Counted from the stretch's first letter, positions 37,606 to 50,668 are shown. The stretch: DNA of 64,000 nt from Rhynochetos jubatus (GCA_027574665.1 CM050650.1:98863086-98927085); one strand, 5' to 3'. Notes: generated by a model not told the origin, from the sequence alone. Program-made: numbers and translations.

Positions 37606-38372
37606 GGGCTGAAAAGGAAGAACAGTGTTTAGATCCTGCCAAAGCTCCCTTAAGTCCAGCTAAACATTCCCCTGGAAGAAAGTATTTCAGAAGAAAAAGG
37701 AGAAAGAAATCAACTGAGGAGGGACCAGATTCAGTACAGGTTGAAGAAAATGAAGAAAAAACCCAATATGAAGCAGGGATTTCAGAAAACACTGAGAATC
37801 GTCCCACGGCTGTGGGTTTGGCTGATTCCTTCCCCCGGCGAGTGACAGTGGCTGGTAATGCTCTGCCTGTGAGTACAGACCCTTCGGCTGATCTTGTTAA
37901 AGCAGAAGTTTTACTGGGTGAAACAAAGAGTGATTCTCTTTGTGGGGACAGTTTTCCTGGTGAGAATCAGAGGCTCACCGAATCTGATGAAACAGAGACA
38001 TGGTTAAAGGAACAAGACAAGAGTTCAGAGAAACTCTGTACCTGGAAGAGGAAATACTCAGAGGATGGCAACAGGAGAGAATTAGCATTCCTGAAGAAAT
38101 CTAGCGGTCTTTGTTATGGAAAAGCAGCCAGCCTCGATTCTGCTATCCACATTTTAGGCAGACAGTGTGAAGAAGCTGGGTTAAACATAACTTCTTGCAG
38201 AATCGTTGAAGATGTCCCAGAAAACAACAAATCTGAAAAGTTGCATCACTTTCGTTCTGAAAGCAAAAGTGATCCGCAGCTTGAACAAAAGAGGTTTTAT
38301 TCTTCTGATGCTGTGCTTGCCCAATTGTCGAAAGAAAAGGCATTATTTAGCATTCCACCAAACACGAGCAAG
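37581..38372 (+). CDS. DST: Dystonin alternative first exon: myristoylated N-terminus, lacks CH1
   Basis: 264 codons run open from the ATG to donor aag|gtaagt. MGNVCGC offers Gly2 for N-myristoylation and Cys5 and Cys7 for palmitoylation. A polybasic stretch at residues 33-43 (RKYFRRKRRKK) would add membrane binding, and Ser25-Pro and Ser30-Pro are possible kinase sites. The rest is acidic, Ser- and Lys-rich and probably disordered. The phase-0 donor joins NTSK to ISDIHVTG of the CH2 exon, giving a protein without CH1. Published work on mouse dystonin describes a myristoylated isoform 3 targeted to membrane, and this exon fits it. The ATG has C at -3 and G at +4, a moderate context. The exon is firm; the isoform name rests on memory. 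Confidence 0.9.
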
Positions 38373-41300
38373 GTAAGTATTTTGTCACGGTACATTATAT
38401 TTGAAAGTTAGCTAAGACTAAGTATTGAAACTGTTTTTACTGTTAGAAAAATATCTTTGCTTTGCTGTATGTAAGTCTTTTACACATGCTATGATGCTGC
38501 AGGTAGTCGTAGAACAGAGTGTATTACTTCATTTTTTTCACAAGTTAAGTAATACTTCTATACTTCAGGAGTGTTGACGTATCCTTGAGCTGTTCTGCTC
38601 TCTGAGGCTTGCCTTGTTTCCTAATTTAGGAAACAGATTTTCATGTTAAAATGGTTTTAGAAGGTAGAGTGAATCTTAAAGAGTTGATTAAGTTCACATT
38701 CAGTATCTGCAGTAACATTTCTTACCAATTCTTGGCGGTCTCGTAATTCCTTTGGGTCTGGTATCAAGGACAGGAATATTTCTAATTCTTTTCAGTTATG
38801 GTCAATGGGAACTGAAGAAGGACAGAAATATATAAGCAGCTTGAAATAGAAAAAGTGAACATAAATCATGTTAATAATGCTCTACACTTCTTTTAAAAGA
38901 TCTTTCCTCCCAAACTGTCTGACCTATTAGTATTAATCACTGAGCTTCTGTCTTTCTTTGAGGGTAGGATTATTTTCTGTTTACAGTAAAAGAAGCCAAA
39001 CTATGAGCTTAGTTGCAGAATATCAGAAGGAAGGCAAATTTTTGTCTGTTGGTATCCATCCCTAGCAATTCAATCCATATTACCAATTCTGCCCGACTCA
39101 TCTTCAGCCCAACTGAAATCTCTAAGTCTGGGTCAAATAATAATACCAGGATCTGGTCCAAAACTGATTCCCCCTGCTCAACAGGGACATCAGAGCCCTG
39201 AGTTGAGTGAACGCAGGGAATGGACATATGCCAAAAGTACTTTTTCCAGCAAAGAGCTAACTACACTTCCGTTGTTTATGTAATGTACTTTTGTAACAGG
39301 AATCAAATTATAGTTTTTCCAAGCTCAGTTTTTAAATACAGATAACACACCCAATTACAACACACAGCACACGCTAGTACAAACAGCTTCCTAATACACT
39401 CAGAGATCTTTGCCCTCTTAATCGTAGCTGGAATTCAGGAACAGCTTAGGAATGTTCTTTGATTTGAGCAAAACGTCGTTACTGAGTAAAAAGTATGAGA
39501 CTTCGGCTGTTCAGCCAAGCATGACCTTTATTTTTTCCTTTCTAATCAGAGCAATACAACTTCTAATATTGCTGTGGTTATTGCTCCAACCAGGCATATA
39601 CCCCTTGTTATCCCAGGAGGAAGGGAGGGGGGAAAATTAGTTTTTTGTTGAGCACCTACATCAGTACTGAGACTTGTGCTGGTGGCATCAGTAAAACACT
39701 ACGTAATGGTATAAATCTACTGACAGATCAAGCTAAACACCAAAGTTGCCAAAACATCTGGTTTTCAGTTCAGTACCCTTTCTCCACTCCAAGATTCAGA
39801 GTGTAAGTAATTTTAAGAGCACCTAGCTTTGACCTGAAAAAAAAAAATCCAGGAATAAGACCAGATTTCAGACTTTGGCTTATTTTACAAAGTCATGACC
39901 ACATTCCTTTTGATTACTTTTGAGAACTTGGTAAGTAAGTGCTTGTCTTGTATTTCAGTATAAAACAGTAAAGTTGTTACTTCTAGAAATCCACAAAGTT
40001 CCTGACACCAGCCTGAGCTGATACACAGGGTTTGCAGTTAGCAGTCGCAGTTTTTAACATTTTCTTTACCGTCGTTACAGAGATCAGCAGCCTCCACTCA
40101 CCTTGTCAACTTATCCCCGCTGTAGCGTGCTCTCAGCTTACACAGCGCCTCAGGTGTGGCCGGTGTTTGGCAGCGTGTTGGCTTTTCAAACCGAGACACG
40201 GGCACCGGGGGAAACTCATGGGTACAGCTGGTTATTTTGCACTGACGGAGATTTTACCCTCCGAAACACCACGGTCCTCACACTGGAACATACCCTTTGA
40301 GTTTCTTTCTGCAGCGCGTTGTCTGATGCATGTAAAACAATTACAGTTTGGGGTTTATTTCCGTGCTGCCACGTTACCTCTGTTTTTACTAATTTTTACC
40401 TGTTTGCAAAATTCAGGTCTGCGGGGTGTTCCGAAGCTTTGTTGCTGACTGCTCGCTACAAAATAGCTTTGAGAGAAAAGACTTTTATTCTCTGCTGGGG
40501 CCTAATTTCTACAGCCCTCGCCCTAATCCAGGAAGGTGACTTCCTCAAGCAAGACACGCTCTGATACTGTTCTAACTCAGGGCTCTCCTAGGGCAGCTGG
40601 CAGTTTGCGTTAAGTTCAAGAAGTTGTGAATCAAGACTGAAACAAGCACAATACAGGTAGAGTAGAAAATCAGGGTTATAGTTTTGGCTTCTTGGCAGGG
40701 GATACTGCAGCTGTGGTAGTCGAGGTCTCCTGTGTTGAAACAAGCCATGGTCTTCATTCAGTATGAGCAGAAGATAGCTACCAGCTGGTGTTGCCGCCAG
40801 TTTTTGGCAGCTGTCAGCTTGTGTCAAAACCAATGACTTACATGTGTCACGTTATCAATCATTACCGTTATTCTTCCAATCTAATCTGTGGTAGTTTCAG
40901 TTCTGGTTTGGGGATGGAAACATTTTTTTAGAAAAAGGTGTCTAATAGACAGAATCACTCCTCTACTTCCAGTACTCAACTGTTGGCTTGGCTGTAAGTT
41001 CCTCAGCTACCTTTTGCCATTGATCTGAATAGTTTTTGATGCAGTGGATTTCTTATCTCTTCTGCAGTATTAATAATAATCTGTGAAAACCTGTGTTTGG
41101 GTCACAGGTTAAAGGCAATATATCTGCTTTTAAATAAAAAAAAAAAAGTAGGTTATTTGCAACGAGCATATTCAGTGGAACACTTCTGGCTAAGTACGCA
41201 TCTGTTTATTGTTGCAGTTACCATTGCAAATAGTTGTAAGATAACAAGACACCTTCCAGCTGTGTCCACCATCATGTAGTCTTGTATTATCTGTTCATGT

Positions 41301-41494
41301 AGGGAGGGAGAATCTACTCGTTTAAGGGAGGGAGAAATGCCAGTTGGTCCTCTGGAATAGGATTTGCAGGGCAAAGGTGTAAAAGTCAGTAGTTTTCTTT
41401 TATTAGGGTAGTATTGTTCGCTTCCTTGTAATACTCACAAGAAGCAGGTGCAATCCACTTTAAATGCTGGTGACTAAAGGAGATCTGTAATCAT

Positions 41495-41985
41495 TGATGG
41501 GACCGCAAAAGTAGGGCTGGAAAGACTCTGGACAGGTCATCTAGGTCACCTCTGTACTTTGACAGCAAGAAAACTGAAAGAAAACCATCCTTGGCTGATA
41601 CGTGTTCTTCTGTATCTGTCATACTGGTGGTTTCACATGCTCCTGAGTCATTGTTCTCATTGCTTATCTGTCTTTTGTATTAAAAAGTGGTTTTAGCTGA
41701 AAAAACACATGCTCATTTTAAACTCATTACTTCTTTTCCCATTCCCAGAATAATTGATTTATTACCTTTTTTGCAACAACACTTTACATATTTGAAGACT
41801 ATTACCACATCTGCCCTATGTTTTCTCTACTTTAGACTAAATAAACCAAATTTTTCAATCTTTCTTAACAGGTCATGTGCTTTTAGAACTTTGTCATTCT
41901 TGTTTTTCGATCTCCTTCAGTTGTTCCAATATTTTTGAAGGGTGTTGCCCAGAGCTGGACTCAAGGCTCCACAGAGTCTTGGGAG
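41495..41985 (-). mobile_element. Ancient CR1/L3-like LINE relic
   Basis: In reverse complement this resembles the 3' half of the old L3/CR1 family. Matching blocks include ggtcatctaggtcacctctg near the left end and tttgaagactattaccacatctgcc. Further along come gacta-aataaaccaaatttttcaatc, ctttgtcattcttgtttttcg and ggtgttgcccagagctggac. The latter blocks correspond to the usual region reading ccagaactggacacagtattcc. Divergence is far above that of the other CR1 copies here. Confidence 0.75.
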
Positions 41986-44900
41986 AGCTGAATAGGAGCA
42001 TTTGAATTTATGGCCAAATGGAAACTCGCAAAGTCCAACTAACGTCAGGGGAGATGACTTCTTGTGATCACATGCAAGTTCAAATTCCATTCGTATAACT
42101 ATACTTCCCTCAGCATGCTGTCAACAATCCTTTTCAAACACAGCACATAACTACCTACTTAGCTTAGGTGGAAAACAGCATTTCAAAATCTCTCCATGTA
42201 TTGTTTTTTCTCATGTTTCTTTGGGTTTTTCAGGCTTTTCTGCTTTAGGGCTGGCTGACATCAGAATACATTTCATTATACATCATACCTCTCTAGCCCA
42301 TTATGTACTTTTATGCAGTTAGGTACGTTATGTCAAGTTTAGACTTGCTTCAAATCATGTGGGATAAGATAGAATCAGAGGGAAAACTCCCTTCTATCTA
42401 TACAGGTCTTGCTCGTCTGTTTGCAGTGTGAAAAATGAGCCACAGAAATCCAGCACTGCCGTTGAGCTCTTTCGGAAGGTGTTCTGATCTGCTTTGCTCT
42501 TTGGACTCAAAACTGCATCACTGAATCAGTGCAAGCAAAGAGCTTGAGGCGTTTCGGTGTATGAATTCTGTACACTGGGTGGTGCAGAGGGAATTTACTG
42601 GCAGAGAAAAATCACTTGCAGTAGCAGAGGTGAACTAGTTCTCCCAGTTGCACATGAGGAAGAGTATTTAGTGCCAGTTAAGACTTTTATCTAGAATTAC
42701 AGGGGCTGTGCAGATAATTACCTCTGCCACTTTTTCTCTAATAACCTGTAATTCACAGGCTTTGAGATAATTTGGAGAACTGGGTCTCTAGAACACAACT
42801 GTTCAAACTCACGCAAATGCAACAGTTTGTTCCGTGCTTAAGGAACAAATGCCCTCTAGTAACAGTTTATAGCGGCTAAACGATAAGGCCTGTGGGATGT
42901 GAGAATGAAAGGTCCACATAAACTGTTTTGAAGGACAAAATCTGAACAGTAAAAGATCTGATTGCCCCTTAACATAGTTTTTGTTCTAGTATTCCTGATT
43001 TAGTAGTGGAAACCCCTTTTTCTTTACTATGGCAAATGATATTCTAAATATTGATACTCATCTACCAACTGCGCGTTATTATCTGTACTGTCCTTATGGG
43101 GTTATTAAAGGAAAGATGTGTTCTTTCCCTCCCTGAAACCTTATTTTGTGGGGGTACTATTTTACTTGTGTAATAGTTCCAAATTAATAGGGCATCTTGC
43201 AAAGTAGAGCTCATATTTGTAAGCATAATAAAATACAGCTCTTTGACTCACCATTTCCCTCTGTGTATTTTTATACTTTTAAAATATGAATTCAGTGTTT
43301 ATGAAAAAGTCTGAAATCTTAGCCCTGGAATCTGAAGTACTTTATTTAGAGAACAGAAGTGCTCAGGGTGTTTCAGGTCTCAGGCTAATGTTAGTGTTCC
43401 TAAGCCTGTACTGAAATGGGCTACCTCCATGAGTGAAAAGCCATTTCAGTTATTAAATCTAGTCTGTTCCATTTTCTTCAGATGGCCAACTAGGGTGCTG
43501 AATGGTGCTTGAAAGATTTTTGGATCGAAAACCTCTTGGTCTTAGGGTAAGGAGCTACATTTGTGTTTTAGCCATCCAAAATTTGGACTGCGAACTTGCC
43601 CAGTGGTCACTTTCAGAATAAGAAAGAGTCTCCTTGTGTTCGTGTCCATAGCTACAAACGTTGTTTGTATGTAACAACAGATACTAGTAGGACCTTCAGA
43701 AGTTGCCTTGATGTCTGAAATCACTTGTTGCCAGAGGAGTCTAATGTGCACTCAAATATGCTGTGTTTGCACTCTCTGCAGTCGGAAGCATACGTAGCCA
43801 TCGCCGGTCAGTTAACCATGAAGGAGGCTGAGGGTTTGAACTTAGCAGTAAGGAATGGCCATTAGCAGATTACATTGTTAGCTTGTTTGGAATATATTAA
43901 AAAATGTGGTACTTCAGGATTACACACAGAGGACTTTCTGAAAATGACAGAGAAAAAATTAGAGTTTTTATTTTGCTAGACATCTGGCACCTCAGATGAC
44001 ATCATCTCTTTCAGAAGCGTTGTCCGGATAAGTGGTAAATGGTTGACTTCATTTATATTGTGGTCTGGTTGTTCTGTGATGAATAGAAACTAAAACTACT
44101 GAAACAATATTTAGTTTGCTGTCTTGCTTTGAAATACCAAAGAATCAAGTTAACCAACAGAAAGGAAATCTTACACTGCACGTGAGTTCCCTAGATTTTT
44201 GCAAGAAAATTTTCAGAGAGATTTTAAGTTGGTCTTTTGCCATGTTGTATTCCCTGTTGTCTTCACGTACAAAACTTACACTGTCTGTATTTTGTGTGGT
44301 TTCATGTAGTAAATACTCCGTGCAGGATTTTGATACCCAGAAATTTAAAAACAATCACAGCTGCACATGTTTCTCTTCAGGGTTTTAAACAAAAAAAGGA
44401 TTTCTTTTTTTTCCCCGCTTTGATTTTTCTTCAAAATGTGCAGTGTTGAAGCTGGAGACAATAGGATGCAAAAAATGCCATCAGGTCATCAGAGCCATTT
44501 ATGGGTTGGTTGAACAGTTAAAACGACTTTGCTTTGTAGCATTGGTGCTGTATCTTTCCCTTACCTACAGCCAGCAGATATGATGGCCTGTGATAAGCAT
44601 CTGAAGAACTGCTTTCACAACTTGGTGTTTTGAGGATACTTGCCTAGAAAAATAATGTAAATTAATTTTTTCCTTGCGTTAAATCTACTTGCAGTTTACT
44701 GTATGGCTGTAAGTGCTCATCGACCCTGGAAGCGTGAAAGGTGGTTAAACAGAAGTCGCGGAGAGCAGTGCAGCAGCATGTTTCCCTGACATCTCCCAAG
44801 GGTCTTCCTTTAGTCCCCTGCTTCCTCGTGCTTTCCACCACCTCCCGCTAGGCATTGACACACCAGCATCACTAAGAAAGCTACATCTCTTTGTCCCTGG

Positions 44901-45500
44901 CACTGTGTGTTTCATGACTTTAATGTGAGAAAACCCCATAATTTCCAGCCTAGCCTGTCTGAATTCCCCCAGGAAGAGCTCAGACAGAAGACAGCTTTGT
45001 GTGTAGAGATTTCAAGGCCAGGAGTCATCGTTATGGCTGTCCCATCTGACCTCATGCACGTAGCTTCCTGGTTTACGCTAGAGTAGGGTTGCTGGAATTG
45101 GCACAACTCCCGAGTTAAGCCTCTTCTGCAGCTAATGGAGCACCTACCTCGTCCCCCAAGTTTTCTGTGGGCGAAACTCCCATGAGCCCTGGCCTCGCGC
45201 TGGCTCCAGAGAGACCTGCCTCTCTCTGGGGTGCTGGGTGCTTGTGTTGCACAGCCTCTTCCCGTTGGGTCCCTGGGGTGCTTAGTGTCCACCCACCAAT
45301 CTTGGCGTTGTCTCAAACCCTCTTGCCCTCTGCCTGAGCCCCTCAGCCTGCTGTTTGTAATGTCTGAGCTACTAAGGTACTTGGGTCCTTACATAGAGCC
45401 TCTGGCCCCTGGGTTCTTAGTGCTGTCCTCGATAACATATCCTATTACCCACTGTTGTTTGAATTGGTTAAAAGTGGCCACTCAGAAGAAAGACAACCTG

Positions 45501-46108
45501 TGGCCAAGGCGGCCAGCGGCATCCTGGCCTGCATCAGGAACAGTGTGATCAGCGGGAGTAGGGGAGTGTTTGTTCCCCTGTACGTGGCACTGGTGAGGCT
45601 GCACCTCGAGGACTGTGTTCAGTTGTGGGCCCCTCACTGCAAGAAGGACATAAAGATGCTGGGGCCTGTCCAGAGAAGGGCAACAGAGCTGGTGAAGGGT
45701 CTGGAGCACAGGTCTTATGAGGAGCGACTGAGGGAGTTGGGGTTATTTAGCCTGGAGGAGGCTGAGGGGAGACCAGATTGCTCTCTACAGCTACCTGAAA
45801 GGAGGTTGTAGGGAGGCGGGTGCTGGACTGTTCTCCGGGTAACTGGTGATAGGACAAGAGGAAATGACCTCAAGTTGTGTCTGGGGAGGTTTAGATTTGG
45901 GTATTAGAAAGAACTTCTTCACTGAAAGAGTGGTCCGGCACTGGAACAGGCTGCCCAGGGAAGTGGTGGAGTCACCATCCCTGGAGGTGTTCAAGGAATG
46001 TGTAGACGTGGTGCTTGAGGACATGGTCTAGTGGGTATGGTAGTGTTGGATTGATGGTTGGACTAGATGATCTTACAGGTCTTTTCCAGCCTTAGTGATT
46101 CTGTGATA
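45501..46108 (+). mobile_element. CR1 LINE, 5'-truncated
   Basis: It begins in the ORF2 end ([20 protein letters not shown] near 45510-45565) and continues through [20 protein letters not shown]. It ends ggtcttttccagccttagtgattctgtgata. Its tail matches the subfamily of 9060-9917 rather than the GGTTTGGGTTGG type. It lies about 900 bases before the CH2 exon, in the DST sense orientation. Confidence 0.94.
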
Positions 46109-46539
46109 ATATCCCTTTACTTATCAAGGCATGCCATAGTTTTTGTTCTATCTTGAATTTCAGATACACAGTGAATACAGTTTCTATCTCTTAAGGTGCA
46201 AACAATACACATGCGAATTAGGAAAATGTCTGCTTCATACTTACACAGTGATATTTATTTAATCAGACTGACTGAACTTCATTAGGGGAGAATTTAAGGT
46301 ACTAGAAATCAGTATTTGTATGTAAACTACCCAGTACTTTCCTGCTTTGTCTGATAGGAAGTCGATAATGCTTGGATAATACAAAACCAAACCTTTTCAA
46401 TCAGGCAAACTTTTCATGTACAATCCTTCAAACTTTCAGTCCTTCCTAAAGTGCCTCTCAGAAAATTTTGTCCTAAAATCTCACTGTAAATGACTCCTTT
46501 GTTACTGAATTCCAGAACAGCATAAATTATAATTTAACC

Positions 46540-46760
46540 TGTTATAAGAGAGGAACATTGTAGCTAAATAAAGTATGTATAATATAAATATGGATATTAC
46601 ATAGATGTGAATACATATAAAATAGGTTGTACTGTATATGTAATTATATAACATGGGTGTATAATAGGTATAATACATAAAATAGATTATTATTCACATT
46701 ATCAGCCTATCATAGACATATTTAAGTATTTTTCATTATGTAATAATATTATATTGCCTC
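46540..46760. repeat. AT-rich low-complexity tract
   Basis: A tract dominated by tata, aata and atac runs with few G or C. No unit repeats regularly. It lies 250 bases upstream of the CH2 exon acceptor. Confidence 0.6.
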
Positions 46761-47015
46761 CAGAAATTAAGAGGCTGCGAATTAGCTAACTGAAAAAAAT
46801 AGTGAAGCTATGAATTCTTTATTTTGTGTTGAAGATGCTGAGAGTGCATAAGGATATGTCATGAAGGAATATTAATACAGTACATGAATAATCAACATTC
46901 ATGTATGCATATGTAGTAAAATTTTTTAGTAATGCAGAATGATTTTCTGCAATATTTTAAAGATTATTATGTGTTGTTAGATGTAATTGTAATATTTATA
47001 TTAACTCTATTTTAG

Positions 47016-47182
47016 ATATCTGATATCCATGTTACTGGAGAGTCAGAGGACATGTCTGCTAAAGAGAGGCTGCTCCTGTGGTCGCAGCAGACAGCTGAGG
47101 GGTATGCTGGAATCCGTTGTGAAAATTTCACTACCTGCTGGCGCGATGGAAGACTATTTAATGCCATCATTCATAAATACAG
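47016..47182 (+). CDS. DST: Dystonin exon: start of CH2
   Basis: This 167-nt exon begins at a codon boundary and ends with two bases of an Arg codon. It encodes [18 protein letters not shown], then [27 protein letters not shown] and [10 protein letters not shown]. This is the first half of the second calponin-homology domain, with the family's WRDG..FNAIIH core. Acceptor ttttag and donor gtaagt flank it. As I recall MACF1, the matching region reads ISDIYISGESGDMSAKEK, so DST fits better. The exon can join either CH1 (27207) or the myristoylated first exon (38372). The next CH2 exon was not found before the window ends. Confidence 0.95.
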
Positions 47183-47619
47183 GTAAGTACTTCGTTCTCT
47201 TGAAAAATATTAATCACAGCATTTTAATGTACATAGAGAAATGGCTCTGTAATTTACGCCTGTAATAGCACTGCAGCTGTGGAGATGACCCTGCTCTTTG
47301 CAGCCAAAGGATGTCTCATTAGCTTTTTCATGTTCCGCCTTCCCCAGAGGAGCATCTCCACGAATCCTGTGCATCTCCCATGGGGCATCTGCAAGCTCTT
47401 GAGAAGAATTTCCCCAGGGCTCAGGCTTACTCACAGTCCCTTCTTGTCATTCTGACATTTCAGTATAGGCAGGACAGAATCAGAACTGATCACCCAAGTG
47501 CAGAACTGCACTGCTGGTGAAATCCATCAACTACTGCGTGACCTGAGATATGCCCAAGATCCCCTTATTCTTCCCTGTATGAGCTTACCATGCCTCTAGA
47601 GCTTCTTTGGTGTTTATAG

Positions 47620-48139
47620 AATCATGGCATGGTTAGGGTTGGAAGGGACCTTAAAGATCATCTAGTTCCAACCCCCCTGCCATGGGCAGGGACACCTTCC
47701 CCTAGACCAGGTTGCTCAAAGCCTCATCCAGCCTGGCCTTGAACACTTCCAGGGATGGGGCATCCACAGCTACTCTGGGCAACCTGTGCCAGTGCCTCAC
47801 CACCCTCTCTGGGAAGAATTCCTTCCTGATATCCAATCTAAATCTCCCTGCTTTCAGTTTAAACCCATTACCCCTTGTCCTGTCACTACAGGACCTTGTA
47901 TAAAGTCCCCCCCAGCTTCCTTGTAGGCCCCTTCAGGTACTGGAACTTGCTATAAGGTCTCCCCAGAGCCTTCTCTTCTCCGGGCTGAACAAGCCCAATT
48001 CTCTCAGCCTGTCCCCATAGCAGAGGTGCTCCAGCCCTCTGAGCATCTTTGTGGCCTCCTCTGGACTCGTTCCAACTGGTCGATATCCTTCTTCTGCTGA
48101 GGGCTCCACAGCTGGACACAGCACTGCAGGTGGGGTCTT
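47620..48139 (-). mobile_element. CR1 LINE, 5'-truncated
   Basis: The left end is the reverse-complement CR1 tail (agaatcatggcatggttaggg). The copy contains the complete 3' region and ends at cactgcaggtggggtctta. Minus-strand coding remnants read [20 protein letters not shown]. It starts about 440 bases after the CH2 exon and lies antisense to DST. Confidence 0.95.
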
Positions 48140-50100
48140 AAGTGTTTCTAGTTTGGAGCTCAGATCTCCTCTGAGATGTGTCTCTTGTAAAGTGGCAGGG
48201 TATTGCCATGAAAAATGGGGCCAGTTGTCTTGAGTGTTCTCAGTCTGAGAAAGGAACTGTGCTACTTTCTCCCCCTTTGTCCTCTTTTGTCACCACAATC
48301 TTGTAAACAGGCATTTGTAAAACCACTGGTGGCTGTGGCTAGAAGCTAAAGGATGCACTACATGAACTTACTTAAAATACACTTGAAGAAGTGTACTGAC
48401 AAAAGAGGATTTCGAATTCTAAGTGAAAACAGGTCCCTCTCAACAAAACCAACTTTGGCATCGAAACTTGGCAAAGGGACAGGATTTAAGATGATTGCTC
48501 TGCTCAGCGTTTCCTCTTGATTGGTGACATCTCTCTATTTTTGTACGTTTTTTGGGTCCTGAACTGAGTGAGTTTCGTGTCTTAGGGGACCACAGTGGAG
48601 ACTGTTCTGGCCACTGGGCTAATTAGTGTGTACTGACTTGTCCGTTACTGTGCAAGGCTTGCAAATTCTGGGTTCCATTACAGCATGTGTAAAGAGTTTG
48701 TGCTCTGTACCCTGGGGTGTATCATAAGGAAGTTTGAGGGTACGTGATTTCCTTGGTATAATACGGAAGGATTGTCCCAAGTAGAGATAAATTTGGTATG
48801 TCATAGTGCAGCTCTGGGGAACGAATCCTGAGCAGATTATTTTGTTCCTGGATTTCCTCTTGTGTCACCATTTGGCTCACCACAGGAAGATGCCTAGGGC
48901 AGGGCCAACGTGCATCCTGTATGAGGACTAGGACGCTAAAGTAAATTGGGAGACGAGTCAGGCAGATGCAGCCTTTTCCTCACGTGCTGTGTAGAGAGCC
49001 TGTAAGCATAACATGTAGTGCCCTGACTCCTAGAGAAGTTAGCTGTGGCAGTGCATGACTGTGGTAAAATGAAGCTGCATCTGAATCAATGAGGCCTTTT
49101 TCTGACTTTGCTTCTGTTCTGGGTGGCCAGTCAGGGAGGAGGTGCATGCCAGCAAGAAAGTCTTCTTTTAGTAACATTGGCAAGACAAAGAGAAATAGCT
49201 GGCAGTATACTAGGCTGCTTTACTTCAGGACAGAGCAGCCAAAAGAATGAACATAGCACAGGGAAGTATTTGAAAAAATAAACAATTTGAAACATATGGA
49301 GAGGGGAGGGGGAAAAAAAAGAAGGAGCTTAATGAGATGGAATAATGGAAAATATTTCCCAGGGCTTCTTCAGAGCCTTACACCACTTACACAGAGCAGA
49401 GTGGCCTTTACAGCTCAGCAACTCGTAGTCAGGGTACAAATCCGTGAATAAATAATGGAGAACTTTAGTTCTGCCCTCCGGCTGTACGAATGTTAGTGCC
49501 TTGGGATGCAACTGGGTACCTGCAGTTGCTCTGGTGGAGCAGTGTTTCTGGCAGCGCCCCGTTAACTTCATTCACAGCGCTTCAGCGGGGAAGCACGGGC
49601 ACCTTTGACACGAGTGCGTTGCATGAAGCAGGTGATTCGGTGCCTGGGGAGCAGAGTCCCCATTTTGTGTGCTTCTGTGCCAGTTTCCATTTAGCATATC
49701 CTCTTCTATAACTTCTCAGCCTAAGGATCCTGTGTCATTCCCTGGAATGTTTACCATCCTTATCTGATGTCTTTCTGCTGTGAGAGGTTACAGGCTCTCG
49801 GACTCCACCTTGCTGATGAAATCAATGAGATTCTTCCACTGATTTCAGTGAGCTTATATGTTTCTTTACTGTTTTGCACTGTTAAAACAGAGATAATAAT
49901 TTCCAGCTATTGCTCACAAGACAGGAATGGTCTTTCCAAACAGTCATCTGATATTTTTAACTGCAATATTTTACTCCAGAGAGCTCTTTTAAAGCTTGGT
50001 TTGTGTTCTGGGCAGTAAGTACGTTAGACACTAACAACGGCAGTGGTTTTCCATATGCTCCGTTTGCCTGTTTCGGTATCTCTGGGTTTGCGGATCACAG

Positions 50101-50514
50101 GTGATCTCGGGAGCCAGGCTGGGCATCCTGCGGATACGGCCGGCTGGCATGCTCGCCAGGCAGGCGTCCCTGCCAGGGCGGTGGTGTGGGACTGTGGTGC
50201 TGCTGCCACAGAGCATCCCCGTGGGTGCACGTCTGCCAGTCGTGGAGCAGCGTTGCAGCCCATCCTGCGCCAGGTACACTGGGCTTGAGGGGGCTACCTC
50301 TCCTTACAGAAACCCCAGGAGTACCTGCTCTCTGTGGGTGGGGATGGGACTCTTCAACAGGAACATGACTGCCAACCCTGGAGGGGATTTAAATGGCCCT
50401 AATTTTAAGGGGATGACATGAAGTGTTATGGTAGTAATAACCACAAGGCTCAGAAATACCCAGGCACGTTACTGATACCTAGAATTGCAGTTGTACTGAG
50501 CGGTAGTAAGCTAA
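50101..50514. other. GC-rich intronic stretch with CpGs, unrecognised
   Basis: This segment is clearly richer in G, C and CpG than the surrounding intron. Examples are ctgcggatacggccggctggc and caggcgtccctgccagggcgg. Several overlapping open frames exist on both strands, as expected of GC-rich DNA, and none shows a domain. I do not recognise it as a repeat or promoter. Confidence 0.4.
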
Positions 50515-50668
50515 ATCATAGAACGGTTTGGGTTGAAAGGGACCTTAAAGATCATCTAGTTCCAACCCCCCTGCCATGGGCAGGGACACCCTCCACTAGA
50601 CCAGGTTGCTCCAAGCCTCATCCAGCCTGGCCTTGAACACTTCCAGGGATGAGGCACCCACAGCTTCT
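50515..50668 (-). mobile_element. CR1 LINE 3' end fragment
   Basis: The CR1 tail in reverse complement (aatcatagaacggtttggg) and about 150 bases of the 3' end are present. The match stops abruptly in cacccacagcttct. A GC-rich, unrecognised stretch follows to about 50960. Confidence 0.93.

Larger units (their letters stand above)
38373..47015 (+). other. DST: DST intron, downstream part (to the CH2 exon)
   Basis: The intron runs from the donor of the internal first exon to acceptor tctattttag. It contains an old CR1/L3 relic (about 41495-41985) and a CR1 (45501-46108). An AT-rich tract fills 46540-46760. Stretches 38.4-41.4 and 42.0-45.4 kb hold only short open frames with no recognisable domain, no RNA gene and no clear repeat. 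Confidence 0.78.

Noticed and set aside
37499-37807. 102-codon minus-strand open frame opposite the internal first exon
   Set aside because: It is antisense to a well-supported coding exon and has no features of its own.
1547-47182. Assignment of the exons to MACF1 (the other spectraplakin)
   Set aside because: MACF1 was my first reading. Remembered MACF1 differs at several places (DERDR, WVNKH, KHIND, SGIKL, DFL, ISDIYISGESGD). Remembered DST matches nearly throughout. An alignment to both proteins would settle it.
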